NCBI GenBank assembly: GCA_963764525.1
Contig: CAVXTC010000007.1
Location: forward strand, 62,001-126,000
Source: DATDIC01 sp963764525
Lineage (GTDB): Bacteria; Pseudomonadota; Alphaproteobacteria; Acetobacterales; Acetobacteraceae
DNA: 64,000 bases
Direction: 5' to 3'
Numbering within the stretch: the stretch's first letter is position 1; each line of letters opens with the position of its first letter. The notes beneath the pieces were generated by a model. That model did no database searches, was not told where the DNA came from, and saw only the letters and a list, made by a program, of their open reading frames with translations. The position numbers were made by a program, and so were the translations under genes. Shown piece after piece: positions 9,026-16,363 of the stretch.

Positions 9026-9397
9026 ATGAAGCTCACCCTTTCGGCCGGCGCCTTGCTGGTGCTCGCCCTGTCCCCGGCCATGTCCCACGCGCAGCGCCCT
9101 ATCAGCCTGAACGCCCGCACCGCCGGCGATCTTGCTCAGCTCTGCGGCGCCAGACCCGGTAATGCGCGCGCTGACGCCGGCATCAACTACTGCCACGGCT
9201 TCGCGCAGGGTGCCGCGGACGTGCTGCTAGGTACCGCCGGCACAAACAAACCGTTCTGCTTCCCCAATCCCGCGCCGACCCGAACCGCCACGCTCGCGCA
9301 GTTTGGCGAGTGGGTGCGCGCCACGCCGGATCACGCGCAGTTGCCGGCAGCCAAAGGCCTGGCGCAATTCCTGGCCGAACGATTCCCCTGCAAATAG
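9026..9397 (+). CDS. Rap1a/Tai-type immunity-family exported protein
   Basis: 123 residues with a Sec signal peptide (MKLTLSAGALLVLALSPAMSHA, cleavage after SHA). The mature part carries the spacing of the Rap1a/Tai family: a first Cys (LAQLCGA), then NYCHGFAQGAADVL, a third Cys in KPFCFPNPAPTRTATLAQFG, and a final FPC at the C-terminus. Four cysteines would form two periplasmic disulfides. Founding members are periplasmic immunity proteins against type VI secretion amidases, but many homologues are orphans. No T6SS gene or amidase effector is visible here. An ATG start at 9026 with an upstream CCGGAGG fits. Confidence 0.72.
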   Translation: MKLTLSAGALLVLALSPAMSHAQRPISLNARTAGDLAQLCGARPGNARADAGINYCHGFAQGAADVLLGTAGTNKPFCFPNPAPTRTATLAQFGEWVRATPDHAQLPAAKGLAQFLAERFPCK

Positions 9398-9465
9398 GCC
9401 CAGCCTTGCCGTTATCGCGGCAAGCAAGTTGAATACGGCGGAATCAGCAGGGGAAGGAACGCCAT

Positions 9466-10227
9466 ATGCCAAAGCTCGCGGGAAAGGTCGCCTGGGTCAC
9501 CGGCGCCGGTAGCGGCATCGGAGAGGCCGCCGCCCTGGCACTCGCCGGCGAAGGCGCCGCCATCGTGCTGACCGGCCGCCGGCGCGAGCCTCTGGAACAC
9601 GTCGCCGGCCGGATCCGCGAAGCTGGCGGCACGGCTCATGTGCAACCGGCCGACCTGATGCACGCGGCACAGGTGCAGAAGATCGGTGCGTTCATCAAGG
9701 ACACGCTCGGCCGGCTGGATATTCTGGTGAACAACGCCGGGCTTAATATCGTCGAACGCCACTGGGACAAACTGACCCCACAAGGCATCGACGAGGTGAT
9801 ACACGGCAACCTGTCCTCGGCGTTGTATTGCGTGACGGTGGCGCTGCCGATCATGCGGGCGCAGAAGGACGGGCTGATTATCCACACCGCCTCAATGGCC
9901 GGACGCTTCATCGGCGGGTTCAGCGGACCGATCTACACCGCCGCGAAGCACGGCGTGGTGGCAATGAGCCACAGCATCAACATGGAAGAATGCGTCAACG
10001 GCATCCGCTCCACCGCCATGCTGCCGGGGGAAGTGGCGACGCCGATCCTGGACAAGCGCCCCAACCCGGTGGGGAAGGAGGAGCGCGCCCGCATGGTGCA
10101 GGCGGAGGATTGCGGCGACCTGGTGCGCTACATCGCGTGTTTGCCACGGCACGTGGTGGTCAACGAGGTGATGATCGCGCCGACCTGGAACCGTGGCTAC
10201 GTGGCCAACCTGCAGCGCAAGCTTTGA
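9466..10227 (+). CDS. Short-chain dehydrogenase/reductase (SDR)
   Basis: 253 residues, classical SDR. The cofactor motif TGAGSGIGE sits at residues 13-21, NNAG at about 90, the catalytic Ser in IIHTASMAG and the YTAAK catalytic Tyr-Lys at about 160. The protein reduces or oxidises a small alcohol/carbonyl with NAD(P). Start ATG 9466 follows AGGGGAAGGA at a good distance. The 2-hydroxyacid dehydrogenase begins 8 bases after its stop, so the pair is an operon, with two ABC permeases after it. Substrate unknown. Confidence 0.92.
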   Translation: MPKLAGKVAWVTGAGSGIGEAAALALAGEGAAIVLTGRRREPLEHVAGRIREAGGTAHVQPADLMHAAQVQKIGAFIKDTLGRLDILVNNAGLNIVERHWDKLTPQGIDEVIHGNLSSALYCVTVALPIMRAQKDGLIIHTASMAGRFIGGFSGPIYTAAKHGVVAMSHSINMEECVNGIRSTAMLPGEVATPILDKRPNPVGKEERARMVQAEDCGDLVRYIACLPRHVVVNEVMIAPTWNRGYVANLQRKL

Positions 10228-10234
10228 AGGATCG

Positions 10235-11218
10235 ATGATGCCGACCAACCGTAAGAAAGTCCTTGTCCCCAACACGATGGGCAAGGAGGGCGTCGCTTTG
10301 CTGACGGCCCGCGACGATATCGAGGTACGCACTTATCCCGGCGCGATCAGCCAGTCCGACCTGCTGCCGCTGCTCGGGGACGCTGTCGGCATTTCGCTCG
10401 GCGGCACGCCGTATCGCAAGACTGAATTGGATGCGTCGTCGGCGATGCAGGTCGTTGCCCGCATCGGCGTCGGCTACGACGCGGTGGAGGTGCCGGCGCT
10501 GACCGCGCGCAAGATTCCGCTGATGGTGGCGGGCACGGCGAATTCCACCAGCGTCGCCGAGCACGCGCTGTACCTGATGATGAACCTCGCCAAGCGCGGG
10601 CCGGCGATGGACCGCAAGGTGCGCGACGGCAAATGGGCCGATCGCCATGACGGGCTGCCCACCGAGGTTGCCGGCAAAACCGTGCTGATCGTCGGTTTCG
10701 GACGGATCGGCACGCGATCGGCAAAACGTTGCGCCGGCTTCGACATGCACGTGCTGGTCTATGACCCGTATGTTCCGGCGGAAACAATCCACGCGGCGGG
10801 CTGCGAGCCGGTCGGGGATCTGGACGCCGCCCTGCCGCGCGTCGATTTTGTGACCATCCACTGCCCGAAGAACCCGGAAACCATCGGCATGTTCAACGCC
10901 GCGCGTCTCGGACGCATGAAGCGCGGTGCGTTCATCGTCAACACGGCGCGCGGCGGCATCATCGATGAGCCGGCGTTGCATGAGGCACTGAGCACCGGGC
11001 ATCTGGCCGGCGCCGGGCTGGACGTGTTCGACGCGGAGCCGACGCCGGTTTCCAACACGCTGCTGAAGCTGGAGACGGTGATTTCCTCGCCGCACATCGC
11101 TGGCGTGACCACCGAGTCGGTTGCCGGAATGTCGCGGGTCACGGCAGAGAACATCCTGAGCGTGCTGGACGGCAAACCGAACCGAGGCAACGTGATCAAC
11201 AAGGAAGTGCTGGACTGA
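10235..11218 (+). CDS. D-isomer-specific 2-hydroxyacid dehydrogenase (phosphoglycerate-dehydrogenase-like)
   Basis: About 327 residues. The NAD-binding motif is VLIVGFGRIGTRSAKRCAGF, and the catalytic trio is visible as R in NTARGGIIDEPAL, E in DVFDAEPTP and H in SSPHIAGVT. It would reversibly oxidise a D-2-hydroxy acid. Length is that of short hydroxyacid dehydrogenases without the ACT domain of SerA, so it is not a full SerA. ATG 10235 (or 10238) is preceded by GAAGG. Directly after the SDR; together they may process one hydroxy-acid substrate, which the following permeases could import. That link is inference. Confidence 0.92.
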   Translation: MMPTNRKKVLVPNTMGKEGVALLTARDDIEVRTYPGAISQSDLLPLLGDAVGISLGGTPYRKTELDASSAMQVVARIGVGYDAVEVPALTARKIPLMVAGTANSTSVAEHALYLMMNLAKRGPAMDRKVRDGKWADRHDGLPTEVAGKTVLIVGFGRIGTRSAKRCAGFDMHVLVYDPYVPAETIHAAGCEPVGDLDAALPRVDFVTIHCPKNPETIGMFNAARLGRMKRGAFIVNTARGGIIDEPALHEALSTGHLAGAGLDVFDAEPTPVSNTLLKLETVISSPHIAGVTTESVAGMSRVTAENILSVLDGKPNRGNVINKEVLD

Positions 11219-11263
11219 GCTGCGTTACGCGCGACACCCTCACCGGCCGCGCCATGCGCGGCG

Positions 11264-11287
11264 ACCTCTCCCGCAAACGGGAGAGGT
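11264..11287. repeat. Intergenic palindrome, CCTCTCCCG family
   Basis: Perfect 10-base stem ACCTCTCCCG (11264-11273) and CGGGAGAGGT (11278-11287) with a 4-base loop. Sister copies lie at 33974, 44999, 46442 and 60361. It separates the dehydrogenase from the ABC permeases and ends 8 bases before the permease start, so it could attenuate or stabilise the operon mRNA. Confidence 0.8.
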
Positions 11288-11295
11288 GATCTTAC

Positions 11296-12012
11296 GTGTT
11301 CAGCGGGCTCGACTGGTCGATCCTGTGGCGCCCGCCGTTCGGGGAGCAGTTGCGCGACGCCATCCTGCTGACCGGCGAAATCGCGCTTTATGCCTGGATC
11401 GCGGGGCTGACGCTCGGTCTGCTGGTCGGCGTCGCGCGGGAGGCGCCATCCGCGCCGGTCCGCGCGCTGGCCACCGCGCATGTCGAGCTGTTCCGCAACA
11501 TCCCCGTGCTCGTGCAGTTGTTCTTCATCTACTACGTGCTGCCGCGGCTGCTGCCGCTGGCGGAACGGCGGATGCTGTTCCAGCTTGGGTGGGAGATGTG
11601 GAGCGCGGTGCTGACCCTGGCGCTTTACAGCTCCGCCAAGATCGCCGAGCACGTGCGCGCCGGGCTCAACGCAGTGGGCCAGCAGTTGCGGACCGGCGCG
11701 CTCGCCACCGGGCTGACCTGGTGGCAGGCGCAGCGTTATGTCGTGCTGCCGCTGCTGCTGCGTGTGATCGCGCCGAGCCTGACCTCGGAGTTCGTAACCA
11801 TCTTCAAGGGATCGTCGTTGGCGATGACGGTCGGGGTGGCGGAAACCGCCTATGTCACCCAGCAGCTTGGCACCGAAACGTTTCATTGGGTGGAGGCCAA
11901 CAGCGCCGGCACCGCGGTATATCTGGTGTGCGCCTGGGCGATCGCCGCACTGATGGGGGTGATCGAGCGTCGGACGCGCGTGCCGGGACTGCTGCGGCGC
12001 GAGACCGGGTGA
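11296..12012 (+). CDS. Amino-acid ABC transporter permease (HisM/GlnP type)
   Basis: 238 residues of the His/Glu/Gln/Arg transporter permease family, an inner-membrane subunit. N-terminal helix region ILLTGEIALYAWIAGLTLGL, then the conserved ELFRNIPVLVQLFFIYYVLP, and the EAA coupling loop as LTWWQAQRYVVLPLLLRVI that contacts the ATPase. The start is GTG 11296. Its stop overlaps the ATG of the second permease (TGATG), so the two form a heterodimer pair. The matching ATPase and periplasmic binding protein are not adjacent, which is unusual. Confidence 0.9.
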   Translation: MFSGLDWSILWRPPFGEQLRDAILLTGEIALYAWIAGLTLGLLVGVAREAPSAPVRALATAHVELFRNIPVLVQLFFIYYVLPRLLPLAERRMLFQLGWEMWSAVLTLALYSSAKIAEHVRAGLNAVGQQLRTGALATGLTWWQAQRYVVLPLLLRVIAPSLTSEFVTIFKGSSLAMTVGVAETAYVTQQLGTETFHWVEANSAGTAVYLVCAWAIAALMGVIERRTRVPGLLRRETG

Positions 12013-12668
12013 TGCTGTTGCTCAACGGGCTTGGCGCGCTGCTGCTGGCGCTGGTGCGGATCAATCTGCGCATGACGCTCAGCGCGGTCGCCATCGCGCT
12101 GCCGATTGCCTGTCTGTTCGCCGTGTTCCGGCTGTCGCGCTGGCGGATCGTTCACGTCCCGACCACGGCGTATGTGAACATACTGCGATCGAGCCCGCTG
12201 GTCATGATCATGTTCTGGGCATACACGATCGGTCCGATCGTAACCGGCCACCCGAACTCTGCCTATTTTTCCGCATTGGTGGCTTTGGCGGCATTCGAGG
12301 TTGCGTATTTCACCGAGATCGTGCGCACCGGCCTTCAATCGGTAGCGGTCGGCCAGCGCAACGCGGCACTGGCAACCGGGCTGACCAGCGCGCAGGCGGT
12401 GCGGTTGGTCCTGCTGCCGCAGGCGCTGCGGCGGATGCTGCCGTCGCTGCTGACTCAGGGGCTGATCGCGTTCCAGGATTCCACGATCGCCAGCATCATC
12501 AGCGTGCCGGACGTGATGCAGACCACCAACGTGATCAACGCGCGCGAGCAGGACCCGGTGGCGCTGTATGCGATGCTGGCGGCGATGTTCTTCGTGATTT
12601 GCTATGCGCTGAGCCACGCGATCCGCCGGCTGGAACGCCGCGGGCGCCGGCGCATGGCGCTTGCGTGA
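12012..12668 (+). CDS. Amino-acid ABC transporter permease (HisQ/GlnP type)
   Basis: 218 residues, partner of the preceding permease, same family. Key segments are TTAYVNILRSSPLVMIMFWA, YFTEIVRTGLQSVAVGQRNA and the EAA loop GLTSAQAVRLVLLPQALRRM. About five transmembrane helices. Start ATG 12012 overlaps the previous stop. After it comes the convergent TonB-like gene, so the transport operon ends here without an ATPase. Confidence 0.9.
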   Translation: MLLLNGLGALLLALVRINLRMTLSAVAIALPIACLFAVFRLSRWRIVHVPTTAYVNILRSSPLVMIMFWAYTIGPIVTGHPNSAYFSALVALAAFEVAYFTEIVRTGLQSVAVGQRNAALATGLTSAQAVRLVLLPQALRRMLPSLLTQGLIAFQDSTIASIISVPDVMQTTNVINAREQDPVALYAMLAAMFFVICYALSHAIRRLERRGRRRMALA

Positions 12669-12706
12669 CCTCGGCCAGCTCCAATCTCCGCCTCCGCCAA
12701 ACCGCC

Positions 12707-13864
12707 CTAATTTTCGATGATATAATGAATCGTGAAATGCAGCGGCACGCTGGAAGCTGTTACATCCGGCGGCAGCGGCGGCAGCGTCGCGTCGCGGAAC
12801 ACCGCGACCGAGGCCATGTCGAGCCACTGGGAACCGGACCGATCCTCGATCCGCACGGATTCCACCTTGCCGTCATGGCGGACGACCACGCCCACGGTCA
12901 CGTCGCCCTGCTCGCCGTTCTCGCCGGCCTGCGGTGGGTAGTAGGAGTGCCGGCGCCACCAGGCGGAGACCAGGTTGAGCCAATCCTCGCCGACCTCGGG
13001 GTTATCGGACCGGCCATTCGGTTGCAACCGGTCCGACCCGCGCCCGACCGGGGCAAACGACAAGTCGATGCCGGCCCGCCGCCCGGGCATCCGTGGCTCG
13101 GACGGAGAAGTGCGTAGCCGCGGGCCGAAGGAGTAGGCCATTGGTGCCGGCAGGACCGGGCTGCGCCGGCGCGGAGGCGTCACCGGCCGCGGCGGCTCGG
13201 GTCGCGGCAGTGGAAACGGCTGCAACCGAAGTGGCGGCGGCGGGATCAGTTGGATCGAGCTTTCCATCTGTGGTGGCGCTGTGGCCTGGGGCGGGATCGG
13301 CGCCGGGGGCGCCGGTGCCGGCGTCGGGATCGGCTCGGCCGGAGCGGGCGTCGGCGGGGGCGGAACGGGCGCGACCATCGGTGGCGCCGGCATGGGCGGT
13401 GCCTCCGGCGCCGGAGGCGCCTTCGCCGGCTGCGGCGGCGTTGGAGCGGGCGACGTCTGCGGCGGTGTCGGTGCTGGTGGCGTTTCCGGCGCCGGTGTGG
13501 CCGGCGCGGTCTCCGGCTGCGGCGCCGGAGCGGTCGGCGGCGGCGAAGCCGCGGCGGGAGGCGATTCCGGTGTAGGGGGCGCCGGCGGCAACGGCAGCGC
13601 CAGCGGCGGAGAGGCCGGCGCGTTCGGCTTTTCCGGCGCCTTGTTCGGTACCGACGGCGCCTCCTTCGACCCGCCCTCGAACTGCATCTCCACGGACGGG
13701 GGCGGCATCCACTCCGGCTGGTGCGGCCGCAGCCGGATGCCGATCAGCAGCAACAGCAGCACCGCGGCGTGCAGCAGCAACGAAACGAGGACGGAAGGGA
13801 GCCTGCGCCCACTTCGCCGGCGAGTCGTCGGCAGTCGGTCAGTTACGAATCCGGCAACAGCCAA
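12707..13864 (-). CDS. TonB-family energy transducer, proline-rich
   Basis: 385 residues with the TonB plan. A short basic cytoplasmic tail precedes one membrane anchor (VLVSLLLHAAVLLLLLIGIR, residues about 25-45; the His in the anchor is the TonB energisation residue type). A periplasmic linker of about 180 residues is almost only Pro and Ala. The C-terminal TonB/TolA-like domain carries WLNLVSAWWRRHSYYPPQA, GDVTVGVVVRHDGKVESVRI and HFTIHYIIEN. TonB passes proton-motive energy to outer-membrane receptors. No exbB/exbD or receptor is nearby. The low-complexity repeat makes opposite-strand frames look coding, but they are shadows. Confidence 0.85.
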   Translation of the reverse strand: MAVAGFVTDRLPTTRRRSGRRLPSVLVSLLLHAAVLLLLLIGIRLRPHQPEWMPPPSVEMQFEGGSKEAPSVPNKAPEKPNAPASPPLALPLPPAPPTPESPPAAASPPPTAPAPQPETAPATPAPETPPAPTPPQTSPAPTPPQPAKAPPAPEAPPMPAPPMVAPVPPPPTPAPAEPIPTPAPAPPAPIPPQATAPPQMESSIQLIPPPPLRLQPFPLPRPEPPRPVTPPRRRSPVLPAPMAYSFGPRLRTSPSEPRMPGRRAGIDLSFAPVGRGSDRLQPNGRSDNPEVGEDWLNLVSAWWRRHSYYPPQAGENGEQGDVTVGVVVRHDGKVESVRIEDRSGSQWLDMASVAVFRDATLPPLPPDVTASSVPLHFTIHYIIEN

Positions 13865-13991
13865 GGACGCACCGTTCGGCCCCTCGTTCCGGGCACCGGC
13901 TTAGGCCGCGGCGGCGTGTCATGCAACGCGCACCGAATCCCGTCACCCGGCGCCGGATGCAGACGACTGTCCTGTCCGGCCGGCGGACCGC

Positions 13992-14619
13992 TCAGACCAG
14001 CGGTCGGGCGATGTGTTCCTTGTAAACCGGCCGCGCCAGCAGGCGGTCGTACCAAGCCCGCAGGTTCGGGATCTCCGGCCGGGCGAAGTCCATGGTGAAC
14101 CACCGATGCACGTGCACGCCCCACGCGATATCGCACAGCGTCAGTTCGTTTCCGGCGATATACGGGTGCTTCCCGAGTTCCGCCGCGATCATGCCCCAGG
14201 CGCGCCCGGCCTCGGTGATGGCCTGCGCGATGGCCGCCTTGTCCCGCTTTTCCGGCGGCGTGCGCACCATGCTGATAAAGATCATCCCCTGCGGCCGGTT
14301 CATCACCGTCTGCTGCGCGTCGAGCCAGCGATCGACGTTGGCGCGGGCGTGCTGGTCGCGCGGCCATGCCGTGCTGTCCGGCGCGTGTGCGTTGCACAGG
14401 TAGCGCAGGATCGCGTTGCTCTCCCACAGGGTGAAATCGTCCTCCTGCAGGGTCGGCACCAAGGCCGGTCGGGTTCATCGCGCGGTAGTCGGGCGTATCA
14501 GTTTTGCCGAACGGGCCGCCGACATCGATGCGCTCATACGGCAGCTTCAGCTCCTCGAGCAGCCAGATGACCTTCATCACGTTGCTGGACGTGCTGCGGC
14601 CCCACAGGATGCGGCGCAT
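13992..14619 (-). pseudogene. Glutathione S-transferase family protein, one frameshift
   Basis: A GST of about 208 residues. N-terminal thioredoxin-like domain MRRILWGRSTSSNVMKVIWL with ELKLPYERIDVGGPFGK; the glutathione-binding segment appears as VPTLQEDDFTLWESNAILRY; the helical C-terminal domain ends KEHIARPLV. An extra T in CGGCCTTGGTG near nt 14464 breaks the frame. Removing it gives MNPTGLVPTLQEDDF, the standard GST junction. I treat it as an intact gene with a probable sequence error. Start ATG 14619. Divergent from dsbB, 76 bases away. Confidence 0.85.
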
Positions 14620-14695
14620 CGGCGGATTCCTCCCTTGGTCGGCGCGGCAGCCTAGGCCGGTTGCGCGCCGGCGGGAAGCCGGGCAAACCGCGCGC

Positions 14696-15196
14696 ATGAG
14701 GAAGCCGCACACGCATACCGCCGCGGCGCTTTGCATCTTGGCAGCGGGTCTGGCGCTGGGGATCGCGCTCGCCTCGGAGCGGTGGGGCGGGCTGGTGCCC
14801 TGCGCGCTGTGCCTGCTGGAGCGCTGGCCATATCGCGCCGCGATCCTGCTGGGGCTGGTATCGTTCTTCCTGCCACCCGGCTTCGCACGATTGGGACTGG
14901 TGCTGGTGCTGCTGTCCATGCTGACTGCCGTGGCGCTGGCCGGGCTGCATGTCGGGGTCGAGCAAGGGTGGTGGCCGAGTCCGCTGCCGGAATGCGCCGC
15001 ACCCCATTTTTCCGCCGGCGATTTGGCGCAGCGGCTCGCGGCGATGCCGATGCGGCCGTCCAAGCCGTGCGACGCGCCGACCTTCCTGATCCCGGGCCTG
15101 CCGGTTTCCATGGCGGCGATGAACTTCATCTACGCGTTGGTGTTTTCGGTGCTGCTCGCCGGCTTTCTGTGGCGCAGCGGCGGGAGGCGGCGATGA
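14696..15196 (+). CDS. dsbB: Disulfide bond formation protein B
   Basis: 166 residues, four transmembrane helices. The first periplasmic loop carries the CXXC of DsbB in LVPCALCLLERWPYR, and the second loop has the paired cysteines in LPECAAPHF and PSKPCDAPTF. DsbB reoxidises DsbA and passes electrons to ubiquinone. Its stop overlaps the ATG of coq7 (ATGA, 15193-15196). The overlap with a ubiquinone-biosynthesis gene is biologically sensible, since DsbB needs quinone. Confidence 0.93.
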   Translation: MRKPHTHTAAALCILAAGLALGIALASERWGGLVPCALCLLERWPYRAAILLGLVSFFLPPGFARLGLVLVLLSMLTAVALAGLHVGVEQGWWPSPLPECAAPHFSAGDLAQRLAAMPMRPSKPCDAPTFLIPGLPVSMAAMNFIYALVFSVLLAGFLWRSGGRRR

Positions 15197-15726
15197 GGTT
15201 GCCAGGCGATCCGCCGGAGCGGGCGGCGGTGGAGCGGATGATCCGGGTCGATCATGCCGGGGAGTACGGTGCGGCGCGCATCTATGCCGGCCAGCTCGCG
15301 GTGCTCGGGCGCGGCGAGCACGGCCCCGTGCTGCGCCACATGGCGGAGCAGGAGCAGCGGCATCTGGCGGCCTTCCAGGAACTGATCGCCCGCCGTCGCG
15401 TGCGCCCGACGGCACTGCTGCCGCTGTGGCACCTGGCCGGGTTCGCGCTTGGGGCAGCCACCGCGGCGCTCGGTTCGCGCGCCGCGATGGCCTGCACGGT
15501 GGCGGTGGAGGAGGCGATCGATGCGCACTATTCCGGGCAGATCGCGGCGCTGGAAGACACCGAACCGGAATTGAAGGCCAGGTTGCACGAATTCCGTGCC
15601 GAGGAACTGGAGCACCGCGATATCGGGCTGGCGCACGAGGCGGAGCGGGCGCCGGGTTACCGGCTGCTATCCGGGGCGATCAAGGCCGGGTGCCGGGTGG
15701 CGATTGCGCTAAGCGAGCGATTCTAG
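15193..15726 (+). CDS. coq7: Demethoxyubiquinone hydroxylase (Coq7)
   Basis: 177 residues, normal for Coq7/CAT5. It is a di-iron monooxygenase that hydroxylates demethoxyubiquinone in ubiquinone synthesis. The duplicated iron-binding motifs are visible: Glu in DHAGEYGAARIYA, ExxH in EQEQRHLAAF, Glu in VEEAIDAHY and ExxH in AEELEHRDIGLAHE. The protein is membrane-associated through its hydrophobic middle helix (LAGFALGAATAALG). Translationally coupled to dsbB. Confidence 0.95.
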   Translation: MRLPGDPPERAAVERMIRVDHAGEYGAARIYAGQLAVLGRGEHGPVLRHMAEQEQRHLAAFQELIARRRVRPTALLPLWHLAGFALGAATAALGSRAAMACTVAVEEAIDAHYSGQIAALEDTEPELKARLHEFRAEELEHRDIGLAHEAERAPGYRLLSGAIKAGCRVAIALSERF

Positions 15727-15737
15727 GCCGAAATCAT

Positions 15738-16042
15738 TCATTCGCGGGCGGCTTCTGCCCTGCGTTCGCGCATCAGCTCTTCCGACAAGCTGACGTCCTC
15801 CGGCACATACCGGTCCAGCAGAGTTTGGGCGCGCCTGACCGCGCTCTGGCCCTCGGAGCCCACCGTCGGCACGGACCATCTGGCCTGCACGGCAAGAACT
15901 TCGATCCCGACGAGCCGACCTGCCGGATCGAAGTCCAGCATCACGTCCGGGGCGACCTCCTTCGTGTCGGCAATTGCCGTTCCCTTGGGAGCAAGCCGAC
16001 GTACAGGGCATCCGCCTCAGGGTCGTAGCTGGTGGTCATCAT
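15738..16042 (-). pseudogene. DUF2283 family protein, one frameshift
   Basis: Small protein of about 100 residues. It begins MMTTSYDPEADALYV, the hallmark DUF2283 opening, and continues RLAPKGTAIADTKEVAP and DVMLDFDPAGRLVGIEVL, followed by a charged helical tail. One missing C near nt 15990 breaks the frame between those parts. DUF2283 proteins commonly follow DUF4258 genes, and the DUF4258 gene lies just upstream with overlapping stop and start (ATGATGA). By analogy the pair is toxin-antitoxin-like, with DUF2283 in the antitoxin position. That role is inferred. Confidence 0.75.
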
Positions 16043-16289
16043 CGCCGCCTCCTGGCGCCCCGGTCCGGGTGCGCTGTCACCACCGAATGAGATCGTGACC
16101 GTGCCTCCGATGCACAACCTGAAGCACCCGCCCGTGGAGCTCCGGGACCGCTCGAAAGGAGCGGGTCAGCGCCGGGTCTATCGTGTCCGGTTCGGTCCGG
16201 TCTGGCTGTCGGATCGTCTCCTCGACCCATGCGGTGGAAAGGTTCTGTTCCTCAAGCCTCTCGCGTGCGTGCTTGCTGAGGACGATCAT
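16039..16289 (-). pseudogene. DUF4258 family protein, one frameshift
   Basis: Begins MIVLSKHARERLEEQNLSTA, the DUF4258 N-terminus, continues WVEETIRQPDRTEPD and ends HDLIRVVTAHPDRGARRRR after restoring one G in the CGG run near nt 16085. As given, the frame stops at 16077. DUF4258 has a RelE-like fold and is a presumed toxin or RNA-binding protein. Its restored TGA overlaps the start of the DUF2283 gene, which fits an operon and supports the idea that the indel is a sequence error. Confidence 0.75.
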
Positions 16290-16363
16290 TCCTGTCCGTT
16301 ATAGTCAGACGGCCTCGATTGTGCGACCGCCAATAGCATTTCGCCCAACCCAGGGGGCATAAA

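Noticed and set aside
13250..14098. Long plus-strand frames rich in Arg/Gly/Ala opposite the TonB-like gene
   Set aside because: They mirror the Pro/Ala-rich linker; composition is low-complexity and only the minus strand has a TonB domain and membrane anchor.
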